Counted from the first letter of the stretch, positions 35,609 to 45,915 are shown. The stretch is 64,000 nt of DNA from Pelagibacteraceae bacterium AG-390-O04 (GCA_003278065.1 QCHE01000001.1:62001-126000), one strand, 5' to 3'. Numbers and translations are program-made. Notes: generated from the sequence alone by a model not told the origin.

Positions 35609-38376
35609 TGAGTTCTGAAAAAAGAAAAATTGCGTATATAGATGGCAAACCTTATGAAATAGGTGCTAATCATACATCCATTTTAAAATTTGTTAAAAGT
35701 TATGTTGGAGAAAAAAAGGTTCCAACTCTTTGTGACGATCCAAATTTAGCTCCCTATGGAGCATGTAGAGTTTGTTCTGTTGAAGTAGCATTGGAAAAAG
35801 ATGGCCCAACAAAAGTGGTTGCATCATGCCATACTCCAGTAGCTGAAAATCAACATATTTTCACATCAAATCAAAACCTTCAAGATTTGAGAAAAAATAT
35901 TGTAGAACTAGTTTTAACTGACCACCCAATGGAATGTGGAACTTGCGAAGTGAACAACAATTGTGAACTTCAAACTGTAGCAAAAGATTTAGGAATTTCA
36001 GACCATAGATATAATAGTCCAAAACAACATAAAGGTATTCCAAGAGATACTTCTCATGATTACATGAGAATGAATTTGGATAACTGTATTAATTGTGGAA
36101 GATGTGTAAGAGCTTGTGATGAAATTCAAGGTTCATTTGTTCTTACAATGTCAGGTAGAGGTTTCGAGTCTAAAATAACAACTGACAATGATATGATGTT
36201 TGGAGACTCATCTTGTGTTTCATGTGGAGCTTGTGCTCATACATGTCCAACAGATGCTATTTCAGATGTTTTTCAATCTAAATCCGCTGCTGTAGATAAA
36301 AAGGTAAGAACAACTTGTTCATACTGTGGAGTTGGATGTAATTTAGAAGCATCAATTAAAGATGATAAAGTTGTTGCAATTGACACTCCAAAACAAACTG
36401 AAGTTAATGCTGGTCATACATGTATTAAAGGTAGGTATGCATTTGGTTTTTATGATCATCCTGACAGACTTAAAACTCCATTAATTAAGAGAAATGGGAA
36501 ATTTAAGGAAGCAACTTGGGATGAAGCATATGATTTTATAAAAAAAGAAATGCAAAGGATTACAAAGGATCATGGGCCTGATGCTTTTGCAGGTATTTCT
36601 TCTGCAAGATGTACTAATGAAGAAAATTATATATTTCAAAAAATGATAAGAGCAGCTGTCGGTACTAACAGTGTAGACTGTTGTGCAAGAATTTGTCACT
36701 CACCTACTGCGTGGGGAATGCAACAAACATTTGGAACAGGAGCTGCAACTAATTCAACTGAAGATATTTATCACGCAGATCTATTTTTAGTTATTGGTGC
36801 AAATCCAACAAATGCACATCCTGTTACTGGGGCTAAAATTAAACAACAAGTAATGAAAGGAAAAAAACTTATAGTTTTAGATCCTATTACGACTGAACTT
36901 GCAAAACTTGCTGACTATCATATCAAATTAAGACCTGGAACTAACGTAGCTGTACTTAATATGATGTTACATTTTATAATTAAATCAAAATTATATAATG
37001 CTGATTTTGTAAGAGATAGAACAGAAGGATTTGATAATTTCCTTAAAGAAATTGAAAGACAAGATGTTGACTATTTAGCAAAAGTTGCTGGGGTAGATAA
37101 ACAACTTGTTAAAGAAGCTGCAATTGCATACGCAACTGCAAAAAATTCAATGGAGTTTCACGGTCTAGGAGTTACAGAGCACGAACAAGGTTCAAAAACA
37201 GTGATGCTTATTGCTGACCTTGCGATGATTACAGGAAATATTGGAAGAAAAGGTGTAGGAGTAAATCCTTTAAGAGGACAAAATAATGTTCAAGGTGCAG
37301 CAGACATGGGATGTCAGCCTCATCAAGGTGCAGGATACTTTGAAGTTTCAGATGAAAAAAATCAAAAATTCTATACTGAAAAATATGGTGTAACACACCC
37401 AACAAAACCTGGTTTAAAAATCCCTCAAATGTTTGAGGCAGCAATTAATAAAGAACTAAAAGGCGTGTGGATTATTGGTGAGGACATAGTTCAAACAGAT
37501 CCAAATAGTGCTCATGTAATTGAAGCTATGAACTCCTTAGAACTTTTAGTAGTTCAAGAAATATTTATGAGTGAAACAGCAAAATTAGCTACAGTGGTTC
37601 TTCCTGGAACTACTTTTTTAGAAAAAGATGGGACTTTCACTAACACTGAAAGAAGAGTGCAAAAAGTTAACAGAGCAGTTCCTCCTTTACCAGGTACTAA
37701 ACCCGATGGAGTTATAGTAACGGATATGATGCAGAAACTTGGATTTGATCAACCTACTTATGATGCAGATCAAGTATTAGCAGAAATTGCTGATATTGTT
37801 CCATTCTTTAAAGGAATTACTAGAGAAAGATTAGGAAAAATGGGTTTACAGTGGCCTGTAAAAGAAGATGGAACAGATACTCAAATATTACACACTGAAG
37901 AATTCAAACTAGGAAAAGGTAGATTGAAAAATTTTGATTGGAAAGAATCATCTGAAATTGAGGCTAATCATAAAGAATACCCTCTAATATTAACAACTAG
38001 TAGAGTTTTACAACACTATAATGCTGCTACCATGACAAGAAGAACTAGTAATATTAATATTGTTGATGAAGATGTTCTGTTAATTCACCCTAAAGATGCA
38101 GCAAATAGAGATTTAAATACGGGTGATATTGGAAGACTGTATTCAGGAAGAGGAGAAGTTGCTTTAAAAGTAGAAGTAACTGATAAAGTAAAAGAAGGTA
38201 TAGTTTTTACAACATTTCATTTCCCTGAACATATGGTAAACATGGTAACAGGTCATGGAAAAGATGAAGAAACTATGTGTGCAGAGTACAAGGTTTCATC
38301 TGTTCAAGTTCAAAAAATTTCAAATCAGTTTAAAACTGAAATACAACCAAAAGAAAATCAAGCTGAAGTAAGCTAA
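35608..38376 (+). CDS. fdsA: NAD-linked formate dehydrogenase, catalytic alpha subunit
   Basis: A 922-residue molybdenum enzyme oxidising formate to CO2. The N-terminus has NuoG-like [2Fe-2S] cysteines (CDDPN...GACRVC), a histidine-cysteine cluster (HPMECGTCEVNNNC) and two ferredoxin-type [4Fe-4S] motifs. CSYCGVGCN near residue 238 starts the catalytic part. The molybdenum ligand is Cys363 in CCARICHSP, where selenoenzymes have selenocysteine, so no special decoding is needed. The C-terminal domain binds bis-MGD. I see no fdsD gene after it. Confidence 0.93.
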   Translation: MSSEKRKIAYIDGKPYEIGANHTSILKFVKSYVGEKKVPTLCDDPNLAPYGACRVCSVEVALEKDGPTKVVASCHTPVAENQHIFTSNQNLQDLRKNIVELVLTDHPMECGTCEVNNNCELQTVAKDLGISDHRYNSPKQHKGIPRDTSHDYMRMNLDNCINCGRCVRACDEIQGSFVLTMSGRGFESKITTDNDMMFGDSSCVSCGACAHTCPTDAISDVFQSKSAAVDKKVRTTCSYCGVGCNLEASIKDDKVVAIDTPKQTEVNAGHTCIKGRYAFGFYDHPDRLKTPLIKRNGKFKEATWDEAYDFIKKEMQRITKDHGPDAFAGISSARCTNEENYIFQKMIRAAVGTNSVDCCARICHSPTAWGMQQTFGTGAATNSTEDIYHADLFLVIGANPTNAHPVTGAKIKQQVMKGKKLIVLDPITTELAKLADYHIKLRPGTNVAVLNMMLHFIIKSKLYNADFVRDRTEGFDNFLKEIERQDVDYLAKVAGVDKQLVKEAAIAYATAKNSMEFHGLGVTEHEQGSKTVMLIADLAMITGNIGRKGVGVNPLRGQNNVQGAADMGCQPHQGAGYFEVSDEKNQKFYTEKYGVTHPTKPGLKIPQMFEAAINKELKGVWIIGEDIVQTDPNSAHVIEAMNSLELLVVQEIFMSETAKLATVVLPGTTFLEKDGTFTNTERRVQKVNRAVPPLPGTKPDGVIVTDMMQKLGFDQPTYDADQVLAEIADIVPFFKGITRERLGKMGLQWPVKEDGTDTQILHTEEFKLGKGRLKNFDWKESSEIEANHKEYPLILTTSRVLQHYNAATMTRRTSNINIVDEDVLLIHPKDAANRDLNTGDIGRLYSGRGEVALKVEVTDKVKEGIVFTTFHFPEHMVNMVTGHGKDEETMCAEYKVSSVQVQKISNQFKTEIQPKENQAEVS

Positions 38377-38381
38377 TTAAA

Positions 38382-39830
38382 ATGACCATAGGATGGCATT
38401 TTAATAATACTTATTCAAAACTATCAGATACTTTTAGAGAAGAAATAAAACCTATTCCTGTAAATAATCCTGAATTGATAATATTAAATGGAAGTTTAGC
38501 CTCTGAATTAAATCTTGATTTTTCTAAAATTGATAAAAAAGAACTTTCAAAAATTTTTTCAGGAAATGTATTGCCAAATGGAAGTAATTCTATAGCGCAG
38601 GCTTATGCGGGCCATCAATTTGGTCATTTTACAATGCTTGGAGATGGTAGAGCGGTATTAATTGGTGAACATACAACAAAAGCAAATAAGAAATATGATA
38701 TTCAATTTAAAGGTTCAGGCAAAACTGCATTTTCAAGAAATGGCGACGGTCGCGCAGCTCTAGGTCCCATGTTAAGAGAATATATAATTAGTGAAGCTAT
38801 GAATGCTTTAAATATTCCTACTACTCGAAGTTTGGCAGTGATAAAAACTGGTGAAAATATTCAAAGAGAGACAACTTTACAGGGTGCAATCCTAACTCGT
38901 GTTGCCTCTAGTCATATCAGAGTTGGTACTTTTCAATATATCGCAGCAAGACAAAAAGAGAATGAAATGAAAACTTTATTGGATTATACAATTGATAGAC
39001 ATTATCCTGAAATCAAAGACTCAAATAATCAAGCTTTAGATTTATTAAATCTTTTAATGGAACAGCAATGTAATTTAGTTGTTAATTGGATGCGTGTTGG
39101 TTTTATTCATGGAGTGATGAATACTGATAACATGACAATTTCTGGGGAGACAATTGATTATGGCCCTTGTGCATTTATGGATACGTATGATCCAAAGACT
39201 GTTTTTAGTTCAATAGATCAAATGGGTAGATATGCTTATTGTAATCAACCTATTATTACAAAATGGAACTTAGCTAGATTTGCAGAATGCTTGGTTCCTT
39301 TAATCGATAAAGATCAAGATAAAGCTGTTAAAATAGCAACAGAGACAATTAATTCTTTTGAAAAAAAATATGAAGAAAAATGGATGGATATGATGAGAAA
39401 TAAATTAGGATTATTTGGATTAGATGAAAAAGATAAATTTTTAATTTTAGATCTTTTAACCTGGATGCATGAAAAGAAAGCAGATTACACAAATACCTTT
39501 TGTCATTTAATGGATCTTGATCCGAAAAAAGATAAATTATTTGATGATAATGATTTGGTAAACTGGAAGAAAAGATGGAAAGAAAGATTATCTCAAAATA
39601 ACGATTCACCAAATAAATATTTAGAATTGATGAAAAATAACAATCCATTAGTTATTCCAAGAAACCACAAAGTTGAAGAGGCTTTAGAGGCAGCTGAAAA
39701 AAATGATTTAAAGCCTCTTAATAGGCTTATAGAAATTTTAAAATATCCATATACTCAGAAAAATGATATTCTTGATTATCAAACACCATCTGCTTCAGAT
39801 GAAAAATATCAAACTTTTTGTGGAACTTAA
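38382..39830 (+). CDS. selO: SelO/YdiU-type protein adenylyltransferase
   Basis: A pseudokinase-fold enzyme that transfers AMP to proteins in redox control. The blocks AQAYAGHQFGHFTMLGDGR near residue 67, QFKGSGKTAFSRNGDGRAAL and FIHGVMNTDNM near residue 245 are typical, the last carrying metal-binding residues. Length 482 is normal, but there is no C-terminal selenocysteine, as usual in bacteria. It ends one base before the convergent flavoprotein gene. Confidence 0.88.
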   Translation: MTIGWHFNNTYSKLSDTFREEIKPIPVNNPELIILNGSLASELNLDFSKIDKKELSKIFSGNVLPNGSNSIAQAYAGHQFGHFTMLGDGRAVLIGEHTTKANKKYDIQFKGSGKTAFSRNGDGRAALGPMLREYIISEAMNALNIPTTRSLAVIKTGENIQRETTLQGAILTRVASSHIRVGTFQYIAARQKENEMKTLLDYTIDRHYPEIKDSNNQALDLLNLLMEQQCNLVVNWMRVGFIHGVMNTDNMTISGETIDYGPCAFMDTYDPKTVFSSIDQMGRYAYCNQPIITKWNLARFAECLVPLIDKDQDKAVKIATETINSFEKKYEEKWMDMMRNKLGLFGLDEKDKFLILDLLTWMHEKKADYTNTFCHLMDLDPKKDKLFDDNDLVNWKKRWKERLSQNNDSPNKYLELMKNNNPLVIPRNHKVEEALEAAEKNDLKPLNRLIEILKYPYTQKNDILDYQTPSASDEKYQTFCGT

Positions 39831-40934
39831 TTAAAGAACATAAGGTTCAGGTCTTGCTTCTTTCCCTAAAACCCTTTCAACAGCCATATTAGAAATATCA
39901 ATTGATTGATATGCGCCAGTAGTAATTAACTCTGTCAAAGCTCTACCAATCCCAGGTGCTTGCATAAGACCCCTACCTGTAAAACCTGTAGCTAAATAAA
40001 CATTTTCAAATTTAGGATGTTTTCCAACTACCGCATTATTATCAAGTCTGTTACAATCGTAATAACCTGCCCATCCTCCAGTTAATTTAAGTTCTTCCAT
40101 TGCTGGAATTCTTTGGGCTAATGCTGGCCAAACAAGTTCTTCAAAATCGTCCCAAGCAGGTTCTAAATCTTCAGCATCAAAAACAGATTTTGGTGACCCA
40201 GCTAAATACTCTTTACCTTCAGGTCTCCAATAAACTCCTGTTGTCAAATCTCCAGTTAATGGCATTTCAGGAATATGTTTTGGACATTTAACTCTAAATA
40301 CAGTGTGTTTTTGTGGTTCAACTGGAATATCTTCTAATAATTCTTTTGTCCAACACCCGGCAGCAGAAATAATTGTCTTAGCTTTTATCTCAGATAAAGA
40401 TTTTACTTCACCTTTCACAAATTGGGCACCAAGTTCCATTGCCTTACTTTTCAATGCTCCATGAAACATGAATGGATCAATCCATCCTTCGCTTTGATTG
40501 TCTGTAAACGTTGCTGTTTCAATCCCATCACTGTTTATGTATGGAAAAAATTTTGATAGTTCTGACCCTTTAATATTCTTTGTACCAGCCTCACAAGCTT
40601 TATGATTTTCTAAAGCTCTATATTGTTCTTCAGCATGTTCAGGTCCAAACATTAATAGATATCCATTAGTCACCATGCTGGCTGTTGGTTTAGGATTTTT
40701 TTCAGTTTTAAGTAATTCTGGTATTTGAAAAATAAATTCTCTAGCAAATTTTCCTAGTAAGATGTTTTCCGTTTGAAAAAATTGTCTTCTAAAACCACCA
40801 AGAGATAATGGGAATGAAGCAGTTTTATAAGTAGGGTCTCTTTCAATTACCTTAACTTTTCTGCCCTCTTTAGAGAGGAAGTATGCAGTGGCTGTACCAA
40901 TAATTCCACCACCAACTATAACAACATCATCCAT
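39831..40934 (-). CDS. FAD-dependent oxidoreductase, DAO/sarcosine-oxidase-like
   Basis: A 367-residue DAO-fold flavoprotein with the FAD-binding GGGIIGTATAYFLSKEG at residue 8 and C-terminal ATGFTGRGLMQAPGIG. Such enzymes oxidise secondary or primary amino acids such as sarcosine, dimethylglycine, proline or D-amino acids. Given creatinase about 11 kb away, sarcosine is an attractive substrate but not proven. It is transcribed alone, 1 bp upstream of the TspO gene's stop. Confidence 0.75.
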   Translation of the reverse strand: MDDVVIVGGGIIGTATAYFLSKEGRKVKVIERDPTYKTASFPLSLGGFRRQFFQTENILLGKFAREFIFQIPELLKTEKNPKPTASMVTNGYLLMFGPEHAEEQYRALENHKACEAGTKNIKGSELSKFFPYINSDGIETATFTDNQSEGWIDPFMFHGALKSKAMELGAQFVKGEVKSLSEIKAKTIISAAGCWTKELLEDIPVEPQKHTVFRVKCPKHIPEMPLTGDLTTGVYWRPEGKEYLAGSPKSVFDAEDLEPAWDDFEELVWPALAQRIPAMEELKLTGGWAGYYDCNRLDNNAVVGKHPKFENVYLATGFTGRGLMQAPGIGRALTELITTGAYQSIDISNMAVERVLGKEARPEPYVL

Positions 40935-40935
40935 A

Positions 40936-41403
40936 TTAATTTAATATATATAAGTTTAAATTGAGAAATAGTGCATAGCAACTCCAAAGTAAATAGGGAA
41001 TCATTAAGTACGAACTTACTTTATTGACACGTTTAAATTTTAAAATGAGAATAATTATCAGAATAATAAGAATCAAAAGTATAATTAGAGCTAATAAAAT
41101 TTGGTGTAAGCCAAAAAAAACAATACTCCAAGTTGTATTGAAAACTATGTGAATAAAATAAATATAGATTGTATTCATCTCTCTATTTTTACTATGCCAA
41201 TAAAACCAGATGGCTAATGTCATCATTAAATATAAAGTAGTCCAGACTGGAGCAAAAACCCAATCAGGTGGATTATAATTTGATTTTATGAGCTGTGAAT
41301 ACCAAGGTTCTTTAAAGCTAATTGTCGCCATTCCTCCAATAAACGAAGCAGAATATGTAATAAGAAAGAAAAGAATAAATGATATAAATTTATTTTTTAA
41401 CAT
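40936..41403 (-). CDS. tspO: TspO/MBR family tryptophan-rich membrane protein
   Basis: A five-helix membrane protein with the family stretch PWYSQLIKSNYNPPDWVFAPVWTTLY and further tryptophans. The track starts at 41,418, but the ATG at 41,403 follows AAAGGAAAT directly and gives 155 residues, the usual size. TspO binds porphyrins and tunes tetrapyrrole and stress responses in alphaproteobacteria. Its start codon is 21 bp from that of the divergent SDR gene. Confidence 0.85.
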   Translation of the reverse strand: MLKNKFISFILFFLITYSASFIGGMATISFKEPWYSQLIKSNYNPPDWVFAPVWTTLYLMMTLAIWFYWHSKNREMNTIYIYFIHIVFNTTWSIVFFGLHQILLALIILLILIILIIILILKFKRVNKVSSYLMIPYLLWSCYALFLNLNLYILN

Positions 41404-41424
41404 ATTTCCTTTATACAATAAATT

Positions 41425-42186
41425 ATGTCAGAAAAAAAAGTTATTTGGATCACAGGTGCTAGTAGTGGGATAGGCAAGGCTGCAGCTATTAAGTTTGCAC
41501 AAAATGGATGGATAGTTGCCGCATCTGCAAGGAGAGAAAGTTTATTAAATGAGCTTAAAAAAATTAATGAAAATATTCATCCCTTTCCTTTAGATGTTAC
41601 TGATATTAATAAATGTAAATTAGTTGCAACAAATATAATTAACCAATTTAAAAATATTGATATTTGTTTATTCAGTACTGGAATGCATGATCCAAAGTCA
41701 GAAAAAAAATTTAATTTAGAAAAAATAAGGGAAATTATGGAAGTAAATTATTTTGGAACAATTAATTCTATAAATTCTATATATAATTATTTTTCTGAAA
41801 AAAAAAATGGTCAAATATCAATAATTTCCTCAGTAGCTGGGTACCGAGGTTTACCTGCGGCTGGTGCTTATTGTGCTTCTAAATCTGCACTTACTACTTT
41901 TGCAGAAAGTTTAAACTTTGACATGCGGATGAAAAATGTACGAGTATCGTTGGTAAGTCCTGGTTTCATCAAGACACCAATGACAGATCAAAATGACTTT
42001 CCAATGCCAATGATTAAATCTCCTGAATTTGCTGCAAATGAAATTTATAAAGGTTTAACTGTGAAAAAAGGTTTTGAAATACACTTTCCAAAAGTTTTTA
42101 CATATTTTATGAAATTTTTACAAATATTGCCTAGTGGTGTTTATTTTAAATTAGTTTCTAAGGGTATGAAAAAAATCGATTACTAA
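41425..42186 (+). CDS. Short-chain dehydrogenase/reductase
   Basis: A 253-residue SDR with TGASSGIG near residue 10, a cofactor region, the catalytic serine in ISSVAG and Tyr-Lys in YCASK. The C-terminal 30 residues are hydrophobic. The substrate is unknown. SDRs of this type often accompany amine oxidase-DUF1365-Cfa-DUF3833 clusters, such as the one that begins tail-to-tail next to it. Its TAA stop shares three bases with the TAG of the DUF3833 gene. Confidence 0.8.
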   Translation: MSEKKVIWITGASSGIGKAAAIKFAQNGWIVAASARRESLLNELKKINENIHPFPLDVTDINKCKLVATNIINQFKNIDICLFSTGMHDPKSEKKFNLEKIREIMEVNYFGTINSINSIYNYFSEKKNGQISIISSVAGYRGLPAAGAYCASKSALTTFAESLNFDMRMKNVRVSLVSPGFIKTPMTDQNDFPMPMIKSPEFAANEIYKGLTVKKGFEIHFPKVFTYFMKFLQILPSGVYFKLVSKGMKKIDY

Positions 42187-42740
42187 TCTTTTACAAAAAC
42201 TACCGTTAACTCTGCTACTTTAATTCCAAATTTTGTCATTGTTGCTCTGTTTATAGCAACTCTTTCATCTTGTTTAAAAATCCAATCATCAAAAGTTATT
42301 TTCATTTCCTTGCCTTTAACAGGAACTAAAAGAACATACTCAAACTTAAATGCTGGACCATAAGAATATCCCTTTGCTTTTCCAACAACATCTCCTGCTG
42401 TACCCTCATAGTTATTTTCATCAATTTTCGTAATTTGCCATTGTCTATTTTGAATTTCACCATCATCCCAATTAAATTTTTCATCAAGTATCAATTGTTT
42501 TCCATCCCATTTGCCATTTAAGTCAGCAGAAAATTGTCTTGTAACTTTACCAGATCTATTTTGAAGCACGCCCCAAGCTTTTACATCTCCAGATAGGTAT
42601 TCCTCAATAATTAACCTTGGTTCTTTATTTTTAAAATCTTCAGGTTTCATAGAGCTATTTTTTGTACAACTTGTAAATAACATTACAGAAATTATCAATA
42701 AAATTGATTTTAAATATTTTATGTCACGCATAGTTTTCAT
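42183..42740 (-). CDS. DUF3833 family lipoprotein
   Basis: A 185-residue protein with a lipoprotein signal (hydrophobic stretch ending LFTSC, so the Cys would be lipidated) and a beta-rich body with GKWDGKQLILDEKFNWDDGE and QWQITK. DUF3833 proteins have no proven function but occur with Cfa and amine oxidase genes. An alternative start at residue 4 (42,731) is better spaced from the AGGGAA site. Confidence 0.75.
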   Translation of the reverse strand: MKTMRDIKYLKSILLIISVMLFTSCTKNSSMKPEDFKNKEPRLIIEEYLSGDVKAWGVLQNRSGKVTRQFSADLNGKWDGKQLILDEKFNWDDGEIQNRQWQITKIDENNYEGTAGDVVGKAKGYSYGPAFKFEYVLLVPVKGKEMKITFDDWIFKQDERVAINRATMTKFGIKVAELTVVFVKD

Positions 42741-42744
42741 TTCC

Positions 42745-43923
42745 CTATTTATTTTGAATTGAAAATTGTATTAAATCTATGTTCTTTGATTTAAATCCAG
42801 CTTCACAATAGCAAAGATAAAACTCCCACATTCTTCTAAATGTTGCATCAAATCCCTGATTTTTAATTTGATCCCATTTTTTATTAAATTCGTCTCTCCA
42901 TATGGACAAAGTGTTTGAATAATGATCAGCATAAGATTCGTAAGACTTTATAGTTAAACCATTATCAGAAACATATTTATTAATACTATTCTTATTTGGA
43001 AGGAAGCCACCTGGAAAAATATATTTTTGAATAAAATCCTCTTTATTTTTATATCTATCAAATAAAGCATCATCAATTGTAATAGCTTGAATGGCAGCTT
43101 TGCCATCTTTTGATAAATTATTTTTTATAGTTTTAAAATAACTCTCTAAATAATTTTGACCCACAGCTTCAATCATTTCTATTGATGCTATTGAATTATA
43201 TTTATTCTTTAAATCCCTATAGTCTTTAATCTCAATATTAACTTTTTCATTTAAACCACAATTGTGAATTCTTTGTTTAGCATACTCAAACTGTTTTTTT
43301 GAAATTGTAATGCAATCAAGTTTGACATCATATTTTTTTCCAAGATATTCGGCAAAACCTCCCCATCCACATCCTATTTCTAAAACTTTATCACCACTGC
43401 TAGGTTTGATTAAATCTATTAGTTTTTGATATTTATTGTTTTGTGCATCTGATAAATTTTTATTATCTTTGTCAAAAATAGCACTTGAATAAGTCAATGT
43501 CTTATCAAGCCATAAAGAGAAAAATTCATTTCCTAGATCATAATGCCTAGCTATATTTTCTTTACTTCTATTTTTTGTATTCTTAATAAAAATATTTTTT
43601 AAAAAATTAATAAATGGAAAATCTAGTAAACCTGAAAATTTATGGATTTGATTTATGTTTCTAGCTGTAACTTCTATTAAATTTGATAAATTATTAGTCT
43701 CAAATTCATTTTTCATATAAGATTCTGCGAACCCAACACTTCCTCCTTTTATAAGATTAAAAGTGAAATTTGTTTTTTTTATTTTAAGATTTGCTTTTAA
43801 TTGGTCATTCGGATTACCAAATTTAAAAAACTCACCATCATGATTAGTTATTTCTAGGTATCCATATTTTATATTGTTTAAAGAACTAAAAACAATTTTG
43901 TCTGAAATCTTAAATAAATTCAT
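42745..43923 (-). CDS. Cyclopropane-fatty-acyl-phospholipid synthase family methyltransferase
   Basis: A 392-residue SAM methyltransferase with HYDLGNEFFSLWLDKTLTYSSAIF near residue 127 and the SAM motif VLEIGCGWGGFAEYLG. Members methylate unsaturated acyl chains, forming cyclopropane or methylated products (including furan fatty acid precursors in Rhodobacter). It lies in an amine oxidase-DUF1365-Cfa-DUF3833 unit tied to singlet-oxygen stress in other proteobacteria. The exact product here is not known. Confidence 0.85.
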   Translation of the reverse strand: MNLFKISDKIVFSSLNNIKYGYLEITNHDGEFFKFGNPNDQLKANLKIKKTNFTFNLIKGGSVGFAESYMKNEFETNNLSNLIEVTARNINQIHKFSGLLDFPFINFLKNIFIKNTKNRSKENIARHYDLGNEFFSLWLDKTLTYSSAIFDKDNKNLSDAQNNKYQKLIDLIKPSSGDKVLEIGCGWGGFAEYLGKKYDVKLDCITISKKQFEYAKQRIHNCGLNEKVNIEIKDYRDLKNKYNSIASIEMIEAVGQNYLESYFKTIKNNLSKDGKAAIQAITIDDALFDRYKNKEDFIQKYIFPGGFLPNKNSINKYVSDNGLTIKSYESYADHYSNTLSIWRDEFNKKWDQIKNQGFDATFRRMWEFYLCYCEAGFKSKNIDLIQFSIQNK

Positions 43924-44684
43924 TAGTTTTCAAAAGTAATATTATTTCTAATTTTGATTTTTTTCTTTATGAATTTAATTCCTTTCGCCCACAATTTAAA
44001 CGCTTCAAAATGTATCGCTGAGATAATTTTAAATGTCATAAGTGGGTGTTTTAAGTAAGATTTAATGAGTTCTTTTGAATTAAAATCTGCTCTTATACCA
44101 TCTTGAGATGCATATAATATTTTTTCATTTGTTTGATATTGATCAATAACTACCGAAATTTTTTCTCCAGGTTTAAGAAGTCTAAAAAAATAATTACAAT
44201 TCATTTCTATAAATGGAGAAACATGGAATTTCTTTGTGCAATTATGTTGATATAGATTTTTTTCATCATCAACTTTAAAAATGTAAGTGTGTTGTTCCCC
44301 AAATGTATTTTTAACTTCATATAAAATACATATTAGTTTTTCATTATTGTCATAGATATAAAAAACACTAAGTGGATTAAATACATATCCAAAAATTCTA
44401 GGATAACAGAGAAGTTTTATCTTAATATTTTTTGAATTAATCTTATTTTCATCTAAATTTGTTTTCACCCATTCGATTAGTGATGAGCCATCTCTATTAC
44501 CGTGATCTTTTTCATAAAAACTTACTACATTAAATTTGTTATATGAAAATATATTTATTGTTTTATCTAATTGATCCAATTCGGACAAATCAATGAAGAG
44601 TGAAAAAACACTATATTTAAAAAAGTGAGTTTTAGGTTTGAATCTTTTGTGAATTACAGTTCCATTATAAATTGAGCTAGTCAT
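43923..44684 (-). CDS. DUF1365 family protein
   Basis: A 253-residue protein with the family's characteristic YPRIFGYVFNPLSVFYIYD near residue 112 and FHVSPFIEMNCNYFF. Its function is unproven, but it consistently neighbours flavin amine oxidase and Cfa genes. It overlaps both by one to eight bases. Confidence 0.85.
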   Translation of the reverse strand: MTSSIYNGTVIHKRFKPKTHFFKYSVFSLFIDLSELDQLDKTINIFSYNKFNVVSFYEKDHGNRDGSSLIEWVKTNLDENKINSKNIKIKLLCYPRIFGYVFNPLSVFYIYDNNEKLICILYEVKNTFGEQHTYIFKVDDEKNLYQHNCTKKFHVSPFIEMNCNYFFRLLKPGEKISVVIDQYQTNEKILYASQDGIRADFNSKELIKSYLKHPLMTFKIISAIHFEAFKLWAKGIKFIKKKIKIRNNITFEN

Positions 44685-45915
44685 TTAAGTTTTTTAACAT
44701 TTCAATAGATGATTTTATTCCATCTTCATGAAATCCATAACCAAAATAACTTCCACAGAAAAGTATATTTCTTTTATTTTGTAAATTTATAAGCTTACTT
44801 TGGAAATCTAATGCAGCTTGATCAAAATAAGGGTGTGTAAATTTTACTTTTTTTAATATTTTTGATTTATCAATTTCAAAATATGGATTTAAGGTAAGAA
44901 ATATATTTTGTTCACACTTTAAGTTTTGTAATAAATTTAACCAATAAGTTATTGAATTTTTTTCAACATCATCTTTGCTCATCAAAGAATTCCAAGAACA
45001 CCAAGCTTTTTTATTTTTGGGCATAACTTTTTCATCTGTATGAATATAAGCAAAATTTTCTTTATAACTAAAATTTGATAAAATCTTTTTTTCATCCTCA
45101 GATGGGTTTTCAATAATTGAAAGAGCCTCATCTGCGTGATTTGCTAATACAACTTTATCATAATTAAAAAATTCACTTTCACCACCATAATACAAATCTA
45201 CACCAGAACTTTTGCTAATAATTTTTTTAACAGCATAATTTTTAAAATATTCACCGTTTAATTTTGAGATAATTTTTTGAACATAAGTCCTACTTCTATT
45301 TGTAACAGTATACCATTGAGGTCTATTACTTAATTTAAATAAACCATGATTTTGAAAAAATTTTAAAAAAAATTTTAATGGCATTTTATTAGACTCATAT
45401 GGAGGCATTGACCAAATTGCTGAAACCATAGGTATTAAATGATAATTTATGAACTCTTTTGATAATTTATTTTTAACTAAGTATTCACCTAAAGTTATTC
45501 TTTCATCAAAATTTTTTATATCATCACATTTTTTGTAAAAATTTATAATATCAAAAAACATTCTCAAAAATTTCAAATCAAATAAATTTGATCTATTTGA
45601 AAAAATACCATGCAAGCCTTTTCCACAATATTCAAAATTTGTATTTTCTACTGAAACTGAAAAAGACATGTCGCTTTTTTCTATATCTATTTTATTTTCT
45701 TTAAAAAAATTAATTAAATTAGGATATGTTTTAAAATTAAAAACAATAAAACCGATATCTACAGCAATTTTTTTTGTATCTAAATTTATATCAATAGTAT
45801 GAGAATGCCCTCCAAAATGATCTTCTTTTTCAAACAAATCTACATGATGTTTTTTTGATAAGTAATAGGCAGCACTTAAGCCTGAAATTCCTGAGCCAAC
45901 TACAGCAATTTTCAT
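44677..45915 (-). CDS. FAD-dependent amine oxidase/desaturase-like protein
   Basis: A 412-residue flavoprotein starting KIAVVGSGISGLSAAYYLS, with EKEDHFGGHSHT after it and a C-terminal FCGSYFGYGFHEDG. The family is annotated as NAD/FAD-binding or amine oxidase; related genes in Rhodobacter are linked to fatty-acid modification under singlet oxygen. It heads the unit and overlaps DUF1365 by 8 bases. No ECF sigma or ChrR regulator is next to it. Confidence 0.78.
   Translation of the reverse strand: MKIAVVGSGISGLSAAYYLSKKHHVDLFEKEDHFGGHSHTIDINLDTKKIAVDIGFIVFNFKTYPNLINFFKENKIDIEKSDMSFSVSVENTNFEYCGKGLHGIFSNRSNLFDLKFLRMFFDIINFYKKCDDIKNFDERITLGEYLVKNKLSKEFINYHLIPMVSAIWSMPPYESNKMPLKFFLKFFQNHGLFKLSNRPQWYTVTNRSRTYVQKIISKLNGEYFKNYAVKKIISKSSGVDLYYGGESEFFNYDKVVLANHADEALSIIENPSEDEKKILSNFSYKENFAYIHTDEKVMPKNKKAWCSWNSLMSKDDVEKNSITYWLNLLQNLKCEQNIFLTLNPYFEIDKSKILKKVKFTHPYFDQAALDFQSKLINLQNKRNILFCGSYFGYGFHEDGIKSSIEMLKNLND

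Noticed and set aside
36640-36720. Selenocysteine site in formate dehydrogenase
   Set aside because: The active-site codon is TGT (Cys363), so no in-frame TGA or SECIS element is needed.
35861-37444. Minus-strand ORFs inside fdsA
   Set aside because: They are short, lack ribosome binding sites and family motifs, and mirror a strongly conserved gene.
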